From Candidatus Omnitrophota bacterium (GTDB taxonomy: Bacteria > Omnitrophota > Koll11 > Gorgyraeales > Gorgyraeaceae), in the NCBI GenBank assembly GCA_018818505.1, contig JAHIRR010000198.1:1-8993 (forward strand): a stretch of 8,993 bases of DNA. Reading direction: 5' to 3'. The notes beneath the pieces were generated by a model, which worked only from the letters and a program-made list of their open reading frames with translations, was not told where the DNA came from and ran no database searches. This document shows, in pieces, positions 1 to 4,768 of the stretch (positions within the stretch are counted from its first letter, which is position 1; every line of letters begins with the position of its first letter). A program made the position numbers and the translations under genes.

Positions 1-4
1 CGGG

Positions 5-35
5 AAACGCTTCTAGTTTACTAGGGGCGTTTTTT
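5..35 (+). terminator. Intrinsic terminator of an upstream gene outside the window
   Basis: AAACGC at 5-10 pairs with GCGTTT at 27-32. Two T-G wobbles and a CTAG/CTAG stem extend the helix around a TTTA loop, and the 3' arm runs into a T tract at 30-35. It probably ends a plus-strand transcript that begins left of the window. Confidence 0.7.
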
Positions 36-86
36 GCTTTCAATATGGTCTATTAAGAGGGGCGGAAGCCCCTCTCTTGCTTACAC

Positions 87-116
87 TTCCCCCTCTCCTT
101 TGAAGGAGAGGGGGAA
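87..116. repeat. Perfect 13-bp palindromic hairpin
   Basis: TTCCCCCTCTCCT at 87-99 is the exact reverse complement of AGGAGAGGGGGAA at 104-116, around a 4-nt loop. No T tract follows, so it looks more like a dispersed palindromic (REP-like) repeat than a terminator. I recall hairpins of the CCCTCTCCTTTGAAGGAGAGGG type as common intergenic repeats in environmental genomes, but could not search for copies. Confidence 0.6.
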
Positions 117-152
117 TACAGGGGGTGCTTTTGCCTTTTTACCGCTAATTCA

Positions 153-187
153 ACGGGCAATACTGCTCGTATTGCCCCGTCTTTTTA
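153..187 (+). terminator. Terminator-like hairpin with T tract
   Basis: ACGGGCAATAC (153-163) pairs with GTATTGCCCCGT (169-180) with one bulged base, and TTTTT follows at 182-186. No gene lies between the terminator at 5-35 and this one. It may end a small untranslated RNA, or it may be one of a series of stacked hairpins. Confidence 0.55.
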
Positions 188-220
188 TAGAAATCTTTAG
201 GGCTAAGCCCCTTCTATTTT

Positions 221-242
221 AAGCCCCCACGGGGGGCTTTTT
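221..242 (+). terminator. Terminator hairpin directly before the first gene
   Basis: AAGCCCCC (221-228) pairs with GGGGGCTT (232-239) around a 3-nt loop, followed by T through 242. It ends only 25 nt before the next start codon. That leaves room for a ribosome binding site but not for a promoter, so transcripts reaching the next gene must read through this hairpin or start inside the hairpin region. It could act as an attenuator. Confidence 0.6.
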
Positions 243-266
243 ACTTATAGAAAGGAGGGCAGCACT

Positions 267-1286
267 ATGTCTTTGTTGTGGGAGCAACGGCACCGGCTTG
301 ATGGACTGCGCCCCCTTGTAGAGATAGCGCATTGGGCTGTTATACCTCAAGTCCCCCCTGAGGATCAGGATGACATCGAACAGGAGATAGTTCTCGAGTT
401 AATGCAAACGGTTAAGAAATACGGCAACAAGGGTGACTTCGTAGGCCATATTGGAGGTGATGATTTTGTCGTGGTGACCACGCCTGATCGCGACAAATTA
501 ATAGCATCTGAGTCTATATTGGACTTTAACAGGCTCATACCTTTTCATTACTCCAAAGAAGACAGAGCCCTGGACCACATAATTTCAAAGGATAGGAGAG
601 GCAATATAACAAATACGCCGCTCATGAGCCTTTCTGTGGCAATAGCCAATAATAAAGAATGTAGATTTCAAAGTATCGTTGAGCTCATGGAGATAGTCGC
701 TGAAATAAAGACGTACCTGAAGGCCCTTCCCGGAAGTAATTTTCTTGTAAATCGCAGGACCATTATAAAGAAAGAGTCTTTGGCTTCGCATCAGCCTATT
801 GTCTTTGAAAAGATCCCTAAGATGGAATTTGGATTCAGGCACAAGCCGCTGGGTCAGATACTGGTTGAATCGCATGTTTTAACTTCCCAGCAGCTCGAGG
901 CCGCCTTAAATAAACATTGGTCAACAGGCCAGAAGATCGGCCAGAGTATTGTAGGTCTTGGCTTGGCGAGTTCAGGTGACATAGCGAGGGCTTTGGAGGC
1001 GCAGCTGAACGTTCCGCATTTTGATGTAAGAAGATTAGAACAGAATGGAGAATTAAAGGCAGTTATAAGCAAGATACCTATTGATTTGATTAAGAGTTGC
1101 GGGGTAATTCCTGTTAAGAAGGAGAAGAATGTGATAAGCCTGGCCATGCTTAATCCCAAGGATATAGAGACCATAAACAAAGTCAAGGGGTTTACTGGTT
1201 GTAACGTAGCGCCTTTTTTTGTGCTGGAGGATGAGTTTTCTGAAATCGTGGGGAAGACAATAAAAAAGGCCGATAAAGGCGATTAG
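267..1286 (+). CDS. Half GGDEF domain fused to an MshEN (T2SSE_N) domain
   Basis: Predicted 339-aa soluble cyclic-di-GMP-related regulator. Residues about 56-165 match the C-terminal half of a GGDEF domain: the signature is GHIGGDDF (61-67) and the DRRG, SLSVA, EIK and GSNF blocks follow. The N-terminal half, which carries the metal-binding Asp and the LTGLPN-type start, is missing. Residues 1-55 are instead a short unrelated segment whose DIEQEI helix vaguely recalls sigma-70 region 2; that is a guess. The I-site RxxD position reads NKGD. Diguanylate cyclase activity is therefore unlikely. Residues about 190-335 are an MshEN domain with two repeats, 193-218 (PLGQILVESHVL) and 223-250 (KIGQSIVGLGLA). 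In MshE, repeats of this type bind cyclic di-GMP. The first repeat here lacks the usual Arg and Gly, and has Trp where a final Gln is expected. The start is supported by AAAGGAGGG at 251-259, 7 nt before the ATG. The stop lies over the end of a convergent riboswitch RNA. Confidence 0.8.
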   Translation: MSLLWEQRHRLDGLRPLVEIAHWAVIPQVPPEDQDDIEQEIVLELMQTVKKYGNKGDFVGHIGGDDFVVVTTPDRDKLIASESILDFNRLIPFHYSKEDRALDHIISKDRRGNITNTPLMSLSVAIANNKECRFQSIVELMEIVAEIKTYLKALPGSNFLVNRRTIIKKESLASHQPIVFEKIPKMEFGFRHKPLGQILVESHVLTSQQLEAALNKHWSTGQKIGQSIVGLGLASSGDIARALEAQLNVPHFDVRRLEQNGELKAVISKIPIDLIKSCGVIPVKKEKNVISLAMLNPKDIETINKVKGFTGCNVAPFFVLEDEFSEIVGKTIKKADKGD

Positions 1287-1297
1287 CGTCGGCTTTT
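1262..1297. terminator. Bidirectional terminator shared by the GGDEF/MshEN gene and the minus-strand riboswitch RNA
   Basis: GCCGA (1269-1273) and TCGGC (1289-1293) form the stem. On the plus strand TTTT follows at 1294-1297. On the minus strand the stem is followed by one C and six T (1267 down to 1262). The stem is only 5 bp with a 15-nt loop, so it is weak alone. The arm at 1269-1280 can instead pair over 12 bp with the riboswitch 5' end at 1469-1480. Confidence 0.55.
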
Positions 1298-1300
1298 CAT

Positions 1301-1480
1301 CGCTCGGCAACCCAGCCGCCATACCCCGCCCTTTTGTTTAGTGCGTTTCGCTTTGAAAATACATCATCGATTTACATTGTGTATTGCTTATTTATTAGCG
1401 AAGCGCCTTAAACAAAAGGGCGGGACTTAGGCCTGTTGGCTTTGCGCCCCCTGATTTCTCTAAGGTTTGCCCTTATCGGC
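1301..1480 (-). promoter_or_regulatory. Cyclic di-GMP-I riboswitch aptamer (GEMM-I)
   Basis: Read on the minus strand, the conserved GEMM-I blocks appear in order. GGGCAAACC (1472-1464) is followed by a P1b-type hairpin capped by a GAAA tetraloop: CCTT and GA pair with TC and AGGG, with one bulged A. Then come GCGCAAAGCC (1447-1438), GGCCTAAG (1433-1426), and the closing GGTATGGC, GGCTGGGTTGCCGA (1325-1304). In this family the GGGC, CGCAAAGCC and final GCCGA blocks form the three-helix junction around the ligand. The position equal to Vc2 G20 (about 1471) is G, which in known members favours cyclic di-GMP over 3',3'-cGAMP. The stem that normally has a short loop is greatly lengthened here (1325-1424). 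The RNA points away from the next gene at 1692 and towards the 3' end of the GGDEF/MshEN gene. Identification is by motif recall, without a covariance-model search. Confidence 0.88.
1325..1424. repeat. Long inverted repeat forming the extended third stem of the riboswitch
   Basis: Plus-strand CCCGCCCTTTTGTTTA (1325-1340) is the exact reverse complement of 1409-1424. After two mismatches the helix continues, with one further mismatch, between 1343-1352 and 1397-1406. The 44-nt AT-rich loop (1353-1396) can itself form a short AATACA/TGTATT hairpin. The whole replaces the usually short terminal loop of this GEMM stem. Confidence 0.75.
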
Positions 1481-1487
1481 TAATACA

Positions 1488-1516
1488 AGTATACCATATT
1501 AATAGACACTTTTCAA
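1488..1516 (-). promoter_or_regulatory. Sigma-70-type promoter for the riboswitch RNA
   Basis: On the minus strand TTGAAA (1516-1511) and TATACT (1493-1488) are separated by exactly 17 nt. Both match consensus at five of six positions. Transcription should start near 1481, only a few bases before the first aptamer helix, as expected for a riboswitch leader. This is the best promoter in the window and strongly supports the minus-strand reading of the aptamer. Confidence 0.8.
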
Positions 1517-1530
1517 GAATGCGGAGGATA

Positions 1531-1659
1531 CGAAGGTTTCGTAAAGTTGCGTAATGTTGCGTGAGGTTTCGTGAGGTTGCAGAAGCTATGGATTCCAAAG
1601 CTTTTATGTAACTTTACGAAACCTAACGAAACTTAACGAAACCTTACGCAATCTTCGCG
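1531..1659. repeat. Palindromic element of 10-bp tandem units
   Basis: The left arm holds five consecutive 10-bp units of the form GTTKCGTRAN (1536-1545, 1546-1555, 1556-1565, 1566-1575, 1576-1585, the last degenerate). The right arm holds five units of the inverse form AACYTWACGA (1610-1619 through 1650-1659, the last degenerate). The two arms are inverted around a centre that can itself fold, AGAAGCT against AGCTTTT. The element ends about 20 nt before the ribosome binding site of the next gene and starts about 15 nt from the riboswitch promoter. I see no coding potential. It looks like a non-autonomous palindromic repeat. Confidence 0.8.
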
Positions 1660-1691
1660 CCGGTTAAGCAGAATAAAACAGGAGGTTACGA

Positions 1692-2762
1692 ATGAAGGCA
1701 TTTTTGGCAGCTATCGTGATTTTATTTTTTGTCAGTTGTTTTTTATTTTTGAGCAGCGCTTTTGCATTTTTATATGAGCCGCCGGAGGATGAAGGATCTT
1801 ATCAAACATCAGGGGGTGGCCCGATAGCCATACGAAATCAAATGCCGCTATATCTTTTTTATTTACAGATGGCGCCGGACAAAGCAAGTGTTGTGGAGAG
1901 AGATAGGTTTACAATAGACGCGGATTATACTGTTTCAAACATCACTGTAAGCGCATTTACGCCGGAATCATCTTTTTATGACATTCAGATAGACTTAGAG
2001 GTTCAAAGAATTACTCTTGATTTCAGATATGGCGTTTACGATAATCTGGAAATAGGATTAGAGATCCCTTATATAGGCCTATGCAGCGGATATCTGGATA
2101 ACGCTATAGAAGGTTTTGAGGATGGAATTGGCGCAAGGACGCCTCGCTCAAGGGAGCGTCAAGGGTCGTACGAATTCGATTATAGTTTCCGGTATGGCGG
2201 CAAGTACCTGATACAGCAAAAGACTTCTACACATGGTCTGGGCGATATTGTCCTAACTACTAAATATCAGATGCTAAGAGAAAGCGAGGGGCACTGGTTT
2301 TTTCCGAATGTCTCAGTGCGCTCAGCGATCAAACTTCCAACAGCCGATGAAGATGACTTGATCGGAAGCGGTGAGTTCGATTATGGAGCCGGCATTTTAA
2401 TAGACAAGGGATTTTTTGATAAGTTTTTTATCTATACGGGCGTTAATGTCATGAGAATAGAAAAGCCTGATGTCTTCTCAGAACTGGGCATCGATCAGGA
2501 GTTTTATTCTTATATGCTTGCGCTGGAATATTTTTTTACAGAGAGATTTTCTATTGTTACGCAGATTACAGGCAATAATACGCCATATCCATATAGCCAG
2601 ACAAATCCTCTGGATAATGACGCGCATGACTGGGCCCTGGGCTTTAATTACAGGTGGGAGGAGAAGACCGACGTATCGTGGAATTTTGCGGTTGCTGAAA
2701 ACATCAGCGCCGCCTCCAGTCCGGATGTTAGTTTTAACACAAGCCTGAACTGGGAGTTCTAG
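1692..2762 (+). CDS. DUF3187-like outer-membrane beta-barrel protein
   Basis: Predicted 356-aa outer-membrane protein of unknown function. Residues 1-25 form a signal peptide with a long hydrophobic core ending SSAFA. The mature start resembles the DUF3187 family as I remember it: GGGPIAIRNQMPLYLFYLQM (41-60), then D-DYTVSN and later YGVYDNLEIGLEIPYI, GYLDNAIEGFED and GLGDIVLTTKY. The rest is alternating polar and aromatic beta strands, and the protein ends in NWEF, the C-terminal Phe typical of BAM-assembled barrels. AGGAGGT (1680-1686) lies 5 nt before the ATG. The gene sits just downstream of the 10-bp-unit palindrome, and no clear promoter was found in the 30 nt between them. The family name rests on remembered motifs; the barrel nature is more certain. 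Confidence 0.78.
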   Translation: MKAFLAAIVILFFVSCFLFLSSAFAFLYEPPEDEGSYQTSGGGPIAIRNQMPLYLFYLQMAPDKASVVERDRFTIDADYTVSNITVSAFTPESSFYDIQIDLEVQRITLDFRYGVYDNLEIGLEIPYIGLCSGYLDNAIEGFEDGIGARTPRSRERQGSYEFDYSFRYGGKYLIQQKTSTHGLGDIVLTTKYQMLRESEGHWFFPNVSVRSAIKLPTADEDDLIGSGEFDYGAGILIDKGFFDKFFIYTGVNVMRIEKPDVFSELGIDQEFYSYMLALEYFFTERFSIVTQITGNNTPYPYSQTNPLDNDAHDWALGFNYRWEEKTDVSWNFAVAENISAASSPDVSFNTSLNWEF

Positions 2763-2768
2763 AGGAGA

Positions 2769-2814
2769 GGGGGACGGAGCCCTATTAGATTTTCGAAATA
2801 GGGCTCCGTCCCCC
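2769..2814. repeat. Perfect 18-bp REP-like palindrome
   Basis: GGGGGACGGAGCCCTATT (2769-2786) is the exact reverse complement of AATAGGGCTCCGTCCCCC (2797-2814), around a 10-nt loop. It lies between the barrel gene stop (2762) and the next start (2826). No T tract follows, so intrinsic termination is doubtful although RNA from it would be very stable. GGGACGG/CCGTCCC palindromes recall REP elements mobilised by TnpA-REP (RAYT) transposases; no such gene is in the window. Confidence 0.75.
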
Positions 2815-2825
2815 CTATTAAGAAG

Positions 2826-3518
2826 ATGAGACTTCAAGTCTTTTTATCAAGCTCAGGTGTTGCATCTCGAAGGTCTGCGGTAGATATAATAAAGTCTGGC
2901 AGAGTTCGCGTTAATAATAGTTTAGTCTTTGAACCGTCGCACAGGGTTATCCCGGAAAAAGACAAGGTTTATTTTGACGATAGAAGGGTTTTCCCGAAAG
3001 AAAAGATCTACATCATACTGCATAAACCAAAAAGGGTTACAACTACCAAAAAGGATAAATTCGCTGAAAAGACAGTGATGGACCTCTTGCCGCGTAGATT
3101 CAGGTATTTAAATCCAGTTGGCAGGCTGGATAAAGATACAACAGGGCTATTGCTTTTAACGAATGACGGAGGTGTGATAAATCGGTTCACTCATCCCAAG
3201 TTTAAGGTGGACAAGATATATGTTGTCCACCTTAATAGGAAACTGGCGGTTTCAGATAAGCTGAGGCTGGAAGAGGGCGTCTCTTTAGACGGAAGGCGTA
3301 CTGCAGGGTGCAGGATCCATCTGGGGCCAGGGAAAACTCTTAAGATCACCATTCACGAGGGCAGAAAGAGGCAGATAAGAAGGATCTTTGCTAAGGCAGG
3401 GTATTCAGTCAAGGGCCTGAAGAGGCTAAAGGAAGGTATGCTGACTCTGGGCAGCCTGCCAGAAGGCACGTGGAGGTTTTTGACAAAAGAAGAGAAATTA
3501 TACATAGCCCTTGACTAA
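2826..3518 (+). CDS. rluB: RsuA/RluB/RluE-family rRNA pseudouridine synthase
   Basis: A 230-aa enzyme expected to convert a specific uridine of rRNA to pseudouridine in the cytoplasm. The N-terminal S4 RNA-binding domain covers about residues 1-48 (MRLQVFLSSSGVASRRSAVD, then GRVRVNN). The catalytic domain shows GRLDKDTTGLLLLTNDG (99-115), with D102 as the expected catalytic Asp. Typical later blocks are HPKFKVDKIYVV, HEGRKRQIRRIFAKAGY (177-193) and LKRLKEGMLTLGSLPEGTWR. Length and block order fit the family. RluB (23S U2605) is the likeliest subgroup, but RsuA or RluE cannot be excluded. The ribosome binding site is weak (AAGAAG just before the ATG), and the palindrome at 2769-2814 ends 11 nt upstream, so a hairpin there could limit initiation. 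No terminator was found after the stop. Confidence 0.88.
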   Translation: MRLQVFLSSSGVASRRSAVDIIKSGRVRVNNSLVFEPSHRVIPEKDKVYFDDRRVFPKEKIYIILHKPKRVTTTKKDKFAEKTVMDLLPRRFRYLNPVGRLDKDTTGLLLLTNDGGVINRFTHPKFKVDKIYVVHLNRKLAVSDKLRLEEGVSLDGRRTAGCRIHLGPGKTLKITIHEGRKRQIRRIFAKAGYSVKGLKRLKEGMLTLGSLPEGTWRFLTKEEKLYIALD

Positions 3519-3691
3519 TTTAAGAACACCGTGTAAACTACTACTTAATTAAGAATTGCTATCGTTGATTATCTTATGCAAGACAGGAAGGGGGGATGGA
3601 ATAATATTCTTCATGAGATAAGCTATAAATAAGCAACTAATAATAAAAAAGTTAAATATAAAGAAAATCCATTAACTCCAAGGAGGAAACA

Positions 3692-4495
3692 ATGAAGACG
3701 GTAAAATATTTATTAATTGCTTTGTTGGTTGTTGGTTTTGCTGCAACAGTATATGCGGCTCCAGTTGGCCTTACCTCAGATGCAGATGCAGTAGAAGGTG
3801 AATTGTGGGCAGATAACAACATCGGCTTGAGTGTCGGAGCTGTTTATGACACTGTAAGGGAAAGAAGAATAGAGGTTGACAGCGGTGCCTTTGAAATGCA
3901 GGCAGTGATGGCCAGAATAGCCCTGAGCATGCTTGACAGGTTTAATCTTTACGTTGATTTTGGCGAGGCAACAGACATGGAATTGGATTATACGATCTTA
4001 GGAGAAGAGCACACCATTAAATACGCTGACGAGACTATCATTGGCGTAGGGCTTAGCGCGCTGATCTATCGATGGGATAACGGTTTTGAGATAGGCGCGA
4101 ATGCAAGCTATAGGCAGGCTGATTTGGGTATTGATAGTGTATCAGTAGATGGGACAACATACTCACCCACAGACAATGCATTGACAAATGTAACCAACAG
4201 CGATTATACAGAGGTTCAGGGGGCTGTTGAACTTGCATGGAAGACAGACACCTTTGCTCCTTACGTAGGATTAAAGTTTTCAGATGTAGAGCTTGGCAGC
4301 GACTACACTATTGCGCCTCAGCAGTATAGCGACAGCAAAGGCAAGGGTTCTGATAGAAGTCTAGGCGCTTTTGTAGGATTAACTATTACACCTAAGATAG
4401 AGGCAACGCCGCAGAGCGAACAGCTATCGATCAATATCGAGGGCAGGTTCATAGATGAAGAGGCATTAAGCGTAGGAATTGCATACAAGTTTTAA
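3692..4495 (+). CDS. Small outer-membrane beta-barrel protein, OmpA/OmpX-like fold
   Basis: A 267-aa predicted outer-membrane protein of unknown role. Residues 1-22 are a clean signal peptide (MKTVKYLLIALLVVGF, cleavage after VYA). The mature protein is a series of amphipathic strands such as IGLSVGAVYDT, FNLYVDFGEA, TIIGVGLSALIYRW, FEIGANASYRQAD, EVQGAVELAWK, FAPYVGLKFSDVEL and LGAFVGLTITP. It ends LSVGIAYKF with a C-terminal Phe. The strand count suggests roughly 8-10 strands; this is an estimate. AAGGAGG (3680-3686) is well placed before the ATG. The AT-rich 173-nt leader should hold a promoter, but I found no convincing pair of boxes. A strong terminator follows, so it is probably a single-gene unit. 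Confidence 0.75.
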   Translation: MKTVKYLLIALLVVGFAATVYAAPVGLTSDADAVEGELWADNNIGLSVGAVYDTVRERRIEVDSGAFEMQAVMARIALSMLDRFNLYVDFGEATDMELDYTILGEEHTIKYADETIIGVGLSALIYRWDNGFEIGANASYRQADLGIDSVSVDGTTYSPTDNALTNVTNSDYTEVQGAVELAWKTDTFAPYVGLKFSDVELGSDYTIAPQQYSDSKGKGSDRSLGAFVGLTITPKIEATPQSEQLSINIEGRFIDEEALSVGIAYKF

Positions 4496-4519
4496 GTAGG
4501 CTAAGATGAACAGCAATAG

Positions 4520-4556
4520 GGCGCAGCGGATTTATAAAATCCGCTGCGCCTTTTTT
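4520..4556 (+). terminator. Strong intrinsic terminator after the small barrel gene
   Basis: GGCGCAGCGGATTT (4520-4533) pairs perfectly over 14 bp with AAATCCGCTGCGCC (4537-4550) around a 3-nt loop, followed by six T. It lies 25 nt after the stop codon and isolates this gene from the pilus ATPase gene downstream. Confidence 0.92.
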
Positions 4557-4583
4557 ATGAGAGCATGTAAGGTTTTAAAAGAT

Positions 4584-4743
4584 ACCACAGAGAACACAGA
4601 GAAAAACTATAATTAAAAAACCTCTGTGTGCTCCAGTATCTTTAGAAAAAGATATAAGGGTTTTTGTTAAGTAAACGTTGAGCAGTAAAGGTATAATAGA
4701 GCGCACAGAGGAAATTATAAAAAATCTCTGTGTTCTCTGTGGT
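4584..4743. repeat. 160-bp inverted-repeat (MITE-like) element
   Basis: The outer 19 bp ACCACAGAGAACACAGAGA (4584-4602) is exactly inverted at 4725-4743. The inner arms CCTCTGTGTGCTC (4621-4633) and GAGCGCACAGAGG (4699-4711) also match with one change, and a TATAATT block is shared between them. Each half can also fold alone, CACAGAG with CTCTGTG. The centre (4634-4698) is AT-rich and contains TATAAT at 4692-4697 with no convincing -35 box. CCACAGAG-type repeats are familiar from intergenic DNA of environmental bacteria. The element ends 25 nt before the pilus ATPase start. Confidence 0.85.
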
Positions 4744-4768
4744 TTATTTTTTGACAAGGGGTGTTCCA

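Larger units (their letters stand above)
1262..1481 (-). ncRNA. Predicted about 220-nt riboswitch RNA, standalone or antisense leader
   Basis: This is the transcript expected from the promoter at 1488-1516 to the T tract at 1262-1267. It contains the whole GEMM-I aptamer and its terminator. It overlaps the last 25 nt of the convergent GGDEF/MshEN gene, including the stop codon. No convincing open reading frame with a ribosome binding site follows on the minus strand. If terminated it would be a free cyclic-di-GMP-binding RNA; if it reads through it becomes antisense to the gene. Both ends are inferred. Confidence 0.5.

Noticed and set aside
34..222. Plus-strand open frame of 62 codons
   Set aside because: It runs through several perfect hairpins and terminators, has no ribosome binding site and its composition follows the palindromes.
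1053..1322. Minus-strand open frame of 89 codons whose ATG lies inside the riboswitch aptamer
   Set aside because: No ribosome binding site, start inside a conserved RNA block, no recognisable protein features, and it is antisense to a well-supported gene.
1464..1480. 3',3'-cGAMP variant (GEMM-Ib) riboswitch
   Set aside because: The base equal to G20 appears to be G, as in cyclic-di-GMP binders; the cGAMP subgroup typically has A there.
1531..1659. CRISPR array
   Set aside because: Units are about 10 bp, contiguous and inverted between arms, with no spacers; no cas genes are present.
3519..3691. Promoter or riboswitch in the leader of the small barrel gene
   Set aside because: Several TATAAA-like boxes occur in AT-rich DNA but none has a well-spaced -35 box, and no known riboswitch motif was seen.
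4730..4768. GTG start for the pilus ATPase giving 13 extra residues
   Set aside because: The codon lies inside the inverted-repeat arm without a ribosome binding site, and the ATG at 4769 has AAGGGG upstream and begins at conserved sequence.
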